In this document: positions 31,086-40,843 of the stretch, piece after piece
Numbering within the stretch: position 1 is the stretch's first letter
Layout: each line of letters opens with the position of its first letter
From: Leucogyrophana mollusca
Lineage: Eukaryota > Basidiomycota > Agaricomycetes > Boletales
Assembly (NCBI GenBank): GCA_021014945.1
Contig: MU266480.1
Span: 1 to 64,000, forward strand
Length of the DNA stretch: 64,000 nucleotides
Direction of reading: 5' to 3'
The notes under the pieces: model-generated
Told to the model about the DNA's origin: nothing
Databases searched by the model: none
The model's input: only the letters and a program-made list of their open reading frames with translations
Program-made: the position numbers and the translations under genes

Positions 31086-34000
31086 ATGTCTACCTCTCCC
31101 TCTAACCCCAAGAAGTCCACCTTCCGCTCACGCGTGGGGACGGTTATGCGCCGCTCCTCAACCGCGTTTAGCATTCCTCTCCGTACTGGCGCAACGACTC
31201 CTCCCCCCGACTCTGACACTGCTTCGCTATCTGGTTCGCAGTCTGGTAGACTGCAACCTCAGAGCGGTACCCCGGCGCCAAGGGCCTCCCTAGAGCGCGA
31301 GGGGTCCTCGAGTTCGCTCAAACAGATCGACACTCTCGCTCCACCTCAGCCCCGCGCGCCCTCTACGTCCACAGCGCCCAGCCCGATTGCGGAGTCCCCT
31401 GTTCGTGAAGCCGCTGCGACTGCTGTCGAAGTTCCACCCGTTGGACCTTCTCCTTTGTCAGGGGCAGTCCTCGTGGCAGAGCCAGAATCTATCGCTCAAG
31501 CTGCTCCACCTCCCGCTCAAACTGCTCCACCTCCCACTCAAACTACTCTACCTCCCGCTCAAACTGCTCCACCTCCGGCCCAACCTGCACCACAGCCCCA
31601 GCCCCGGGCTCCTCGCGAAGTTCCTTCCGTTGTCATTAAAACTCCAACACTTGAACAAACTTCTCCTGAGAAGCCCGCAACGAAGTATGCTCCTGAGCCC
31701 GAGGCAGCGACCATGCCTGAGCCCGAACCCGTGTACACCGATGAGCCCGAGACCATAGCAACGACCGAGACCACACCTGCGTCTGCGCCTGCGCCTGTGC
31801 ATGCACCCGCGCCCGTGGAGGCTGCTGCAGTAGAGGATTCTCCGCACTCGAATTCCTTCTTCGGTATGCCACGCACTACCACACCTCCCCCAATGGAGCC
31901 AGAAACTGAAGATGGCACGAATGTTTGGGCAGACCATCGCTTTTCGCCGCGCCAAGAAACTGGGTCTGGATCCGGAGTGGTGGCTGAGCGCGCGATATCT
32001 CGTAAACCTTCCAGGGCTTCATCTCGCCCCCGTGGCTCGTCGGTAGCTTCTACACAAATTCTAACGCAACAGCCGAGTCGCAACGTGAGCGCAAAGCCCA
32101 GTCGCTCATCTCTCCAACCCCGAGAACATGCTACCACAACCTACTCCTGGAGTAACGGAAGTGGGAGTCTTAGCGGTCAAAGTAGGACGAGTCTGCCGTG
32201 CGTCGCTTCCGCCTTCTCCCTGACTATGCACTAATCTGTGGTGGTCTAGACTCCATAACGATGACCCATTTGCAGACACAAGGGCTGTCGACCCCGAGTA
32301 CCAAGTCGTACCTGCACAGGCGGTCGCAGCGAAATCTCCAACGGAGACAATTCACGTGCCCGAGTGCGTGCTTGGATCATTTGATATTAGACTTACTGAC
32401 CTCTCACCACCATTGTTTTAGGCCTTTCGACCCTCGCTCACCTCGTGACGACACCTTTGTTCCTGCTGCGGAGCCTGTAGTCGTCCCACTGCCTGCTATG
32501 CATGAAGTGATGCTCTCCAAGTAGGTGCTATGTGGCTTTATGCAGGTATGACGAGTGCTGACGAGAGATAGGTCTGAACGTGATGTACCATCTGCATACA
32601 CCTACGGCGAGAACGCTGGATACTTTGCAAGTAGGGACCCAGTGCGCGTGACCGAGTAGGTCCATTTCACTCAATTGCATCAGATTTATGGACCTCAATG
32701 ATTTCACTCAGCGAACGTCGCCCACTGATTTCCCGCCCGCCCACTCCCCCCATTATCACTTCCTTCCCACAACCAAGTGCATCAAGCCAGATCGCCCAAA
32801 CTTATCGCTCTGCACACATCGACCAGCCTGTCCCCCAGTGGGCCCAACCAGCGCACTTCGCCGAGAACGGCTCCGCACAGACACACTTCTATGGGTCCGT
32901 CACGCGGCCGTATGCTGGGCGAGGATGGGTAGAACATGCGCTCCCGCACGGCTTGCGGTACTTCGTACACCCCCGAATTCACGCCACTACCGACGTTGAC
33001 CTACGGAATCTGAAAAGCCTGGATGATGTGATGGCCACGATAGACACTTCGGGGATTGCTCCTGAGGGCTGCGAAATGTGGGTAAGGGAGGGCCCAGTTA
33101 GGAGACAGGGCTTCAGAAGGACGAAGATTCCGAGTGAGCCGGTGGTCAGCTGGGTGGACCATAGAGCACGCAGGATCTCCAGTGAAGTGCCCGGTGTGAA
33201 TGCACAAGTTGGTGCTAGGGAAGACGAGAGTAAGCATCCAGGTTTCTTGGTTCTTATTGGAAGGCTTATAAGGTTTGTGTGCAGGACTGGACGATGAATA
33301 CCGATATTGGTCGTTCGTGGAATCTCATCCGGCACACGTCATCCTTCCGCAAAGCGCGCAGAGAGAAGCTACGGATGCTCTTCACTGGTCTTACACCGAT
33401 CGCTTGCTCGCGCACCCACAACCTGTCCCGCCACCATTCACCCAGGACGAGTGCCAAGAACTTCTGAGACTCCTTACGAACTTCAATGGCGAGCATAGTC
33501 CTTCCAACGGCAGCGGACGATCATGCTTACGTGGTCCTCTAGATTCACATGAGTCAAGTACTGTGCAAACCCGTATGATTGCACGCATTCTCTTGCGCGT
33601 CGGTATGTCTCATGTACCTCCTCATGCTACAACACATGTTAATCGTTCGGGGCTTCTAGTTCATTGGCGCCAAGTGCATTTCCGCCCCCACAAACCACTC
33701 CCTCGGGACGTTCCTCATGCCCAACCTACTCGCAAACGCGTTCCTGTCGGCCGGACGATTGTCGACATCCTCGTCGGGATTCTCTGTCTTGGTATTCCCC
33801 TCCTGTTTGTCGACCGTGCAAGGTATAACCACATCGATGCTGAGAGTGGCGTTGCTTCCCACCATGGCGGTCCGCTATTCCTGGCCGGGGCTTGCGCATG
33901 TTTGGTGGTAAGTTTCGCCTCTACGTCTAGATTGGTAGCTCACCGGTTAACAAAATGCCTCCAGGCTGCGATCATTCTGAGTGCCTCTGTGACCCTTATG

Positions 34001-34433
34001 ACGCTTCCTGGCTTGGATAATGTTGCACGTATCGCTGGGCTCGTGGCGATTATGTGCTCTGCCGCCAGCATGATATCATCTTTTGCCGCGCTCTATCGGT
34101 ATAAAACCGACATGGATCAGGGTACCAGTCGCTCAGGGGGAGAAGGCCTCGTTCTAATTTCGGTATGCTCCATCCATCTCCTCCGTCTCACGCATTAATT
34201 AAATCTTGGCCTAGCGTCGGAGCGTCTTGCTCTCCCTCCCACTCGTGTTCCTCGCATACTCGGTCGCTGGATTTATCACAGGCGTTGTGATTTACGCATT
34301 CCGTGGAGCGACATTGGATTCGGGAATACCGATCGTGATGCGGTTTGATGAGTGGACGCGTTGGGCGATAGTCGGCGCACTGGGTGGTCTAGCGGGTGTG
34401 TTGATCATGTCCGCAGTGGCGGCCAAGCGCTGA
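31086..34433 (+). CDS. Proline-rich WW-like membrane protein, paralog 3
   Basis: The first exon (MSTSPSNPKKSTFRSRVGTV) opens a disordered region of about 480 residues rich in Pro, Ala, Thr and Ser. Two introns (near 32196-32250 and 32342-32422) join PFADTRAVDPEYQ, PFDPRSPRDDTFVPAAEP and ERDVPSAYTYGENAGYF. There the frame either stops at 32657 (VRVTE) or, as I prefer, splices at a GTAGGG donor (about 32630) to a CATCAG acceptor 52 bases on, which continues in phase into SMISLSERRPLISRPPTPPI. That exon holds the WW-like module GWVEHALPHGLRYFVHPRIH and then ATTDVDLRN, with second Trp missing. Downstream: DEYRYWSFVESHPAHVILP, RKRVPVGRTIVDILVGILCL, then helices AAIILSASVTLMTLP, GLVAIMCSAASMISSFAALY, LLSLPLVFLAYSVAGFITGV and WAIVGALGGLAGVLIMSAVA, stop 34433. 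Alternative: two genes, 31086-32659 and 32698-34433, only 38 bases apart. Confidence 0.7.
31500..31583 (+). repeat. 21-bp proline repeat in paralog 3
   Basis: Four 21-base units encode Ala/Thr-Ala-Pro-Pro-Pro-Ala/Thr-Gln. Units differ at one to three bases. A weaker run of Glu-Pro repeats follows at 31690-31750. Confidence 0.8.
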
Positions 34434-34871
34434 TGCTCGCTTATGGCGAGGGTGCTTGATGGGTTGTTATCCGCCAATTGGTTAAGGGGGGCGGAGCCAG
34501 TGTTTGTGTACATTACCTGTAAGATTTAACTTATCCATCGGGTTCACTTGTCGTCGGAGTTCTCTTTTGTATTCGAGTCAACGATTAGGTTGACGTTCCG
34601 GGGCTGGTCATCGTGGACTCGAGATCGGCGATGTCAGGGAGGTAGAACTTATGCATTATGTTGATATGAGTAGGAATAGCCATGGATTATACTTATCTTC
34701 ATTACTATTTGTTCGTATGCCAGCAGTCAACTCAATTTCCTAACCTGGTTGTTGACCACCATCGGCACTGTCAATCAGTATTGTTGAGAAGGAAGGACTA
34801 TCTTCATTCGAAACTTTGGTCTGCCGACGGGAGACTAATCAATTAGGGTGGCCTGTGCAACCAAACGCGGG
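34434..34871. other. Intergenic with one copy of a dispersed repeat
   Basis: Holds the 3' region of paralog 3 and the promoter of the esterase gene. The stretch 34787-34840 (core CATTCGAAACTTTGGTCTGC and CGGGAGACTAAT) recurs at 42570-42627 before another gene. Confidence 0.55.
34787..34840 (+). repeat. Dispersed ~55-bp repeat, copy A
   Basis: GGAAGGACTAT, a short gap, then TTCATTCGAAACTTTGG, CTGCC, ACGGGAGACTAAT. The copy at 42570-42627 matches with two small insertions and a few substitutions. Lies 32 bases before the esterase start codon. Confidence 0.7.
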
Positions 34872-36030
34872 ATGGACGACTCCGAGGCAAACCATGGTGG
34901 AGCCGTCGTCTCAAACCACCCAGATCCCTCTGGTTAGTCTATCCAACTTGTCAAAATTAATCGTTCAAGGTCAATATTTGACTTTGCGCTCGCAGCAAAC
35001 GTAGACCTCATCTTCTCGGTGACCAGTCGCTCTTGGCGCGGCCTCCTTCATATTACGAGGGTGATAGTATTGTAAGTAAAGATGTTGATGTGCTACGCAT
35101 CTGACGCCGTCATAACTCGAAAGTGGTGACTCTACGAGTTACTTCGATAGTTGTGTGACGTGGGTATGTACTCGCAGTTGTTTGTCGCGCCTAAACTTTG
35201 AACTTGGCCTAACAGCTCGCACATTTCCTTAAATCTGTGAACAAATCAAGAGATGTCGATTTGGAAAGGTTGCAAGCCTCTAATTATGCGGTCCCCGGGA
35301 GCACGGTAGAAGATGATATGTCGGACCAAATAAGCAGATTCTTTGCCCAGTTTCCTAAGAAAAGCGGGCCTGAATCAAATCCTTCACTGGATCCCGCACA
35401 AACGCTTTATGGTATGATGACGAGGAATCATTGTATAGTTGATCACTAAATTTTTTGTAGTCTTGTGGTTGGGTATAAATGATTGTGGGTAAGTTTTGGC
35501 GTTGCGGCCCTTGGCGCACTTATCCTTGCAGCAGTCTGACGTTTTTATTCTCACCCAGACTGACTGACGAAGCAGATCTTGAAGAAATTGTGGACAAACT
35601 CTTTGATGATGGCCTTGATGAGATGTACATAGGGTCTGGGGCGCGGAACTTTCTCCTTATCGATGTCCCCCCAATCGACCGATCACCTAGCGGTGAGATT
35701 TCGTGCTGCGTTGTCACCTTTCACTGTCTTATGCGAGGTTCCTCAGCACTGGAATCAGGCGGCGATGTCGTTGACCGGTATCTGACGTGGAACAGGCTCT
35801 TGAAATCGCGGATAGAAGCTTTCGCATCCGACAACAAAAATGCATCTGTAATTCTTTTTTCTGTTCATTCCGTCATTACTGCCATATTGGATGACCCCAC
35901 GAAGTACGGATTTCAGGAGGAGGACGTCACTGATGAAGGAGGTGGGATTTGGCTAGATGAATTGCATTTCACGAGCGATGTCCATTCAATAATTGCCCAA
36001 CAACTGGAGAGGGCTCTGGATGCCGTTTGA
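34872..36030 (+). CDS. GDSL esterase/lipase, CE16-like
   Basis: Seven exons: 34872-34932, 34996-35071, 35124-35163, 35216-35411, 35461-35488, 35559-35692 and 35759-36030. All junctions are in phase. The block I motif appears across the exon 2/3 border as IVFGDSTSYFD, with Ser as nucleophile. Block III is VLWLGINDCG (Gly-x-Asn-Asp, oxyanion hole). GARNFLLIDVPPIDRSP is the typical CE16 segment, and block V is GIWLDELHFTSDVHSIIAQQ, with Asp and His of the triad. No signal peptide is visible: the start MDDSEANHGGAVVSNHPDPS is hydrophilic, unusual for a secreted acetylesterase. It could act inside the cell, or the true start could lie further upstream. Expected reaction: hydrolysis of acetyl or acyl esters; the substrate is open. 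Confidence 0.85.
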
Positions 36031-36522
36031 CGTTGGTCGGAACCGGTATTGACTATGGTACCTAGTTGTCGACTGGGAGGTCTGATACCCGGAATGATGC
36101 TCTTCACAATAGTAAGCTGGAGAAATGTCGGGTTGGAGTAATGTATTTTCGGAGTCAGTACTAGCCACCCTCAGTTCATGCAAGACTTGCATCCACCTCT
36201 GCTCAGGCCGATATCATACGACTTCGGTGGACTCCATTTGAGTGCATTGTACAGCTGCTAATCGTTTCCCTTGCCACAGAAACCATGCTTCGGCTCCAAC
36301 CTGCGGGCGGCCACTTCAATTCAAGCTCGTCAGCAGTGACTTCCGTTCGGCTCCCGCGAAGAAATACATTCCATAAGCCTAAAGGTCGCGTCAACTTGCT
36401 GCTGAGTTAAAAATTATGGGCACTTTTGGCGCAAATATGAGACCGTCAGAGTGCAATGCCAAAGTTTTCCGAATAAAAATATGCGACGCAGACAAAGTTT
36501 CGGACGTGCCAAGAGTAGTGGT
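36031..36522. other. Convergent 3' region, esterase / Chs5
   Basis: No gene supported; short minus frames near 36203-36394 show no motif. Confidence 0.45.
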
Positions 36523-38167
36523 TCAGCGCAAATCAATCTCCACCGTCTCCCCAACTTCCTCCTCGCCCTCCTCCTCAGCAACACTCCGCCCTCTGTTCTC
36601 CTTCTCAATAGGTGGTGGGGGAGGGACCTCGACGCTTGACGGCGCGACCATGCCGACTGGGGTGAGGTCGCTCTCCCCTTCGGACTCTCTCTTTATAGCC
36701 AGCGCCGGCCCTGCAGGCGGAGCCGGCTGTTGTACAGGCGCGACAGAAATCGACGGGACAGGGGGAGGTGGGGATGCACTTGACGACGGAGGGAACTTAA
36801 AGTTGCGATCCATCGTCCCGCTGCTCTTGTGTCTCATCTCCGAAACCGCCGGACGAATGGCCTCTGTTCGTCCGTTTTCTTCCTGGTCGTTATCCTCCTC
36901 AGGAGTAGGCTCGAACGTTTGGCTTGTGCTGCTTTTCGTGGCCAGCGGTGGCGTATTTGAGGTGGTCCGCTGTGGCGCGGGCATTGACATACGGGACGCG
37001 GCATTTTTGTGCGCGGAGGCACTTTGGGGCAGCGAGGCTTGCGACATTGATTGCGGGCGTTGGTAGGGGGAGGGATTGGGCGGTGTTACGCCCAGGTAGA
37101 AGCCTGCTATAGGCACCATTCTGTGTAGATACAATGGAAATTGGTTAGACCTTCGAGGCGATGAGAATACCATTTGAAATCATACCTTTTCTCGGAGTGG
37201 CACGCAAGTATCCATTGCGGCTGCACAACCGGGATGCTGAGCTGCAGTGCTCTCTGGTACTCCACCCCAGGGCCCGCATTGATGTTTCCTCCGCTCGCTT
37301 GGGCACCAGTGGGTGTTACCGCCGGAGTCGTGCACACGAAGTGGGTGGTATCTATCTGTATCTTGTCACTCCACTTCGCCCGCATCTCTCTCAGAGCGAG
37401 CTTGGCATTTTCCAACATGACCTCGTCTCCAACGCTCCCAAAGCATACCGATATCCCGCTCGTATCAGCAATGGTGTGGGTGCGGACGCGTATGAGGTTT
37501 GATGGGAATGTCCCGGCCGAGGTACGTAGAACGAGCTGGAAGGTGTGGGGAGTGTCGACAGAGAGACCAGAGAGCTTGGTGGAGGTATTTGTGTGTGCAT
37601 TTGGGATCGCGGCGAGGCGCTGCCCGTTCTTGTATATATCAAGAGAGCGCAGTTTTGCAGTAGCCAGCTGAATAGGTGGCCACTCGAGGGTCACAGATGT
37701 CTGGGTGACGTTTCGGACCTGAGCATAACACCCAGGTAAACATGAGTGTTATAGCGAGTACCAGCAAGGTATCACGGATGACGAACCTCTAGTTGTGGAT
37801 TCTCGGGAGATTTTCGCCCGAAAGTCTCAAGAATATCCTCTTGAAGCGACCAGAACTCCTGGTTGCGCTTCTTTTCCTCTGCGATGTTTTGGTGTACTGC
37901 GATGTTGACTATCGAGCCTGTGGTTGCACCCGGAGGAAGTAGGACCGATGGAAACTCGATCAGATGCGCTCGTTCTCCTAGCAGAATCTATCCGAAATCC
38001 AATGATAATATCAGAGCTCGTGTCGCATAGTTATAGTCGCGTATCTTACAGCCATTCCCGCGTCTGCCAGTCATTATTGGCGTAAGTTTGAAGAGAACAG
38101 TCGGTATGGACAGATACATACCTAACTTGCCCACGGTAAATGTAAAGCTCTCCTGTGACCTGGCCAT
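36523..38167 (-). CDS. CHS5: Chs5, exomer scaffold (FN3 and BRCT)
   Basis: Starts at 38167 with MARSQESFTFTVGKL and, after an intron, GMAILLGERAHLIEFPSVLL, the conserved Chs5 N-terminal segment that forms the exomer dimerisation and Arf1-binding part with the next domain. HQNIAEEKKRNQEFWSLQED ILETFG follows. The FN3 domain is VRNVTQTSVTLEWPPIQLAT, LRSLDIYKNGQRLAAIPN and KLSGLSVDTPHTFQLVLRTS. The BRCT domain is SGISVCFGSV, LENAKLALREMRAKWSDK, THFVCTTPA, and VVQPQWILACHSEKR. After a 64-base intron comes a disordered tail of about 200 residues, Pro/Ser/Glu-rich, ending VGETVEIDLR at 36523. Length is about 470 residues. Exomer sorts chitin synthase and other cargo from the trans-Golgi network to the plasma membrane. 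All core domains are intact. Confidence 0.92.
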
Positions 38168-38602
38168 GACCGCTGACGTCTTGATGGGAAACGGTATAAC
38201 TGTTCGAAACTAAGTGGCAGACCGTATCGGGTGTACGAGGCTGCGGTTACGGTTGTGCGAAAGTAGGTCCAGCCAGTGGCTGTGCTGCTTCGACTCTACT
38301 TCGTAGTGGCCCGGAAGCTGGAGGTTGCAGCTCGAGTGGAGATTGTGCAACGCAGGATTGGCACGCAGATTTTTCATATATATTGGCACGGGAATAATCG
38401 GCGCGTACAGATGCCAGAGTAGTCCTGAAATGCCTGCATAATACACAGGCCATACTTTTACAATCAATCGCACCACAGGAGCAGACAGGAGCTAGGCATC
38501 ATCAAGACTCAAGTGACAGGAAAATTAACGCAGACGTCTTCTGGGTTGCAGAAATTTCCATAGTTGAGGGAAACATTGCCGGGAAATGCGGGCGCTGGTC
38601 TC
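38168..38602. other. Upstream region of Chs5
   Basis: The minus strand is open at 38210-38476 (MVRLIVKVWPVYYAGISGLL) but the frame has no splice partner and lies in the Chs5 promoter. No other feature. Confidence 0.4.
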
Positions 38603-39579
38603 TCAGCCCCTCGCGGTAACTTTTTTGATTTTTGAGAAGTGAGCCTGCCAATCTTCAAACGGCAAGGAGATCCAAACAAACAAGGGAAGGGTCCAAACCC
38701 ACGCGAGGATTTCCACCGCTGCGAGAACTCGCAGGAAAATCGCATCAGATGCAAATCCTGCTAACAGAAGGGCTGGACAATTATTAGTGTCATATATCTG
38801 GCTTTGATATAATGGAGGAGTTGCTTACCACCCATGAGGCATAAAAGTGAGAAGGCGAGTGATAAAGCTGGCCATGCGATGAGTACCAGAGTGGCACAGA
38901 CTCGAAAACGAGTCGCCATAAGAGTCTAGCATTGGCCGTAAGGCGATGGTAGGTTAGAGGATAAGTGAAGTGTATCTGAAAATACGCACATCTTTCGCCC
39001 AGATTCGATCGCAAGAGTCGTAGATAGTCACCACGGCGATGCCTATCAAGAGGCTCCCAAGAGAGTGGGCGAAGGACCCAAGAAGAAGGATATAGGATGC
39101 AACTACGGTATAGCCCACCAAAGATGTCAAAGGCGGGGTAGTCGTCAGGAAGACCGACGAGGTAGCAAGTGTCAGCCCAGCCTATATCCAAAATGTAGGA
39201 TCAGGTGACGAAAGCTAGCGACCGCAAGCCCCGCATTACTTACGACTACATTTCCGTTGGTGATTGCTGACACGATCCGAGTTTTGTGTTCCACCCAGCC
39301 CTCTTCCGACTTCTTTGAGCCCCAGTGGTGCTCGAGGGATGGACGAGCAACTGAGACGATGCATAATGCCCTGAAGAGGAACCTCGAAATACCCGACAAT
39401 AAGGGATGATTGGCAGATTTCTTTGGGATATCCCAATGGTCGGGTAATGGGAGCTCATGAGAGGCAAGTTCCGCCTCACAAGGTTGCTGGAGGTTGCAAT
39501 GAAGGTTGTGGAGTTGAGGCTGAGGGAATTGTACAGATAGTTGACCTGGGTTTGGGAGTTGGTAATACGGATGAGCCAT
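38603..39579 (-). CDS. Four-helix membrane protein, unknown
   Basis: Start at 39579, MAHPYYQLPNPGQLSVQFPQ. Four exons join in phase, giving about 255 residues. The first 70 residues are polar (Pro/Gln/His-rich), then a first helix around ISRFLFRALCIVSVARP. A helix pair follows, SLVGYTVVASYILLLGSFAH and SLGSLLIGIAVVTIYDSCDR. An intron with donor GTGCGT leads to LMATRFRVCATLVLIAWPAL and SLAFSLLCLMGG, then FASDAIFLRVLAAVEILAWV, WTLPLFVWISL, ending HFSKIKKVTARG at 38603. The arrangement resembles small fungal MARVEL-type four-helix proteins, but no residue pattern proves it. No function is assigned. Confidence 0.6.
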
Positions 39580-39841
39580 CGAGAAACTTTGAGCGAGTAG
39601 TGAAGTACCGGCCCAACGCCTCTTATTATAGTTATCGTTGCTGCACATCCCTGAGCGTGGCATATCCGAAGACAAGGTGATCGAATAGAAAGTCGAGAAG
39701 TAGGGCGTTTAGGAGCTCATGCTTGCAACGCAGTGTGGAACGTCACATTAAGTGCAGATGACAATTGGCTCTATCATTGGTCTAGTAGCAGAACGCGGAG
39801 CTCCCTGGGGACCTTCCAGTGCAAAGAGCTGCAGCGTACTG

Positions 39842-40292
39842 TTATTTGTGCTTCTTGATACGTTGTGATTGACGCGCGGCACCTTCATCGTGATAGCTAA
39901 CGGTGATCACGTACCATTCATTTGGATATGGTGGCAAATGAACTACAAACGCCTGTGTGGCACGCGCGGGTTGCAGATGTCCGCCTCGAGGATGGCAGAA
40001 CTGACGCCATCGACGTATACGTATAACTAAGCTTTCCATTCGGGAGAGTGGCGAGGGATCGTCGCGCACAATGGTTAACACCCTTTGATACATCAATATT
40101 ACTGTCAACTGTGGAGCAATTGAGACATGTCACTATCACCCATCTTTGATTGAATCGCGGGCGTCCGCTGACTGTTAACACGATCTGTCGAGTCGTTTCC
40201 CAGCCTCGCACAGTAACAACGGTGCCTGTTGATTTAAACCATGAGGAGGTGGCAGGAGCCGGTTTCCGAAGAGCGATCACATTCTCTCCCAT
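39842..40292 (-). CDS. Possible small protein, unknown
   Basis: From an ATG at 40292 the minus strand reads MGENVIALRKPAPATSSWFK, STGTVVTVRGWETTRQIVLT and VSGRPRFNQRW. A different minus frame (39842-40080) reads RVLTIVRDDPSPLSRMESLV, then FVVHLPPYPNEWYVITVSYH, ending QSQRIKKHK. Both halves look protein-like and would join by an intron, but the splice is not settled (a GTGATAG donor is present; no acceptor gives a perfect phase). The plus strand is also open here. Treat as tentative. Confidence 0.35.
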
Positions 40293-40843
40293 GGCAGATA
40301 TGGTTCCAAAGGAAATGGAGGCTCTGTGGCCATATTGCTGTCTTGCAAGCCGCGAGAATGAAGTCAAGATGAAAGTTTGGGACAAAAGCACATATCATTG
40401 CTAGGATGATGAATTGATCATAAGTACTTATATGTACTGCATCCGTTGGCGTACAGAGTTGGCGGATAGGATTTATGAGCTAAACTATCAGGGAAACGTT
40501 GTTCTATATTCAGCACAGGTGCAGGCAGACTGGCTCTTGAACCCGACTTTAGACATAGACACCTTTCAATGTTTCATCAGCGATAATAACAGAACTCGTG
40601 GCCGTCTACATGCCATGCAAGCCGACACTGTAGCATGTACTCTGTTTTCGGGCAAGATCCCCACATACATGGAATCCAAGGACCGAGGATTGACCAATAC
40701 CTACATCGTGATGGTCACCGCAAGGGATGTCACAAAGTGGATTAGCATAGGCCCATTTTTTGGACTAGAATCAGATGTTTGTATCAACTTCATACTCCTG
40801 GGTGAAGCATCGGGAACCTTAGGGAGTACTAGACTCACCGAAA
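40293..40843. other. Interval open on the plus strand, undecided
   Basis: One plus frame is open from about 40150 to 40923 with a single TAG at 40402. Its second part (GLTNTYIVMVTARDVTKWIS) is protein-like but has no ATG in a good context and runs into the F-box gene on the other strand. I do not call a gene. Confidence 0.3.

Noticed and set aside
31548..32137. Minus frames of up to 192 codons opposite the proline-rich region
   Set aside because: Mirror of the repetitive plus-strand coding sequence; no independent support.
36416..37066. Plus frame opposite the Chs5 C terminus
   Set aside because: Shadow of the Chs5 disordered tail; Chs5 domains fix the coding strand.
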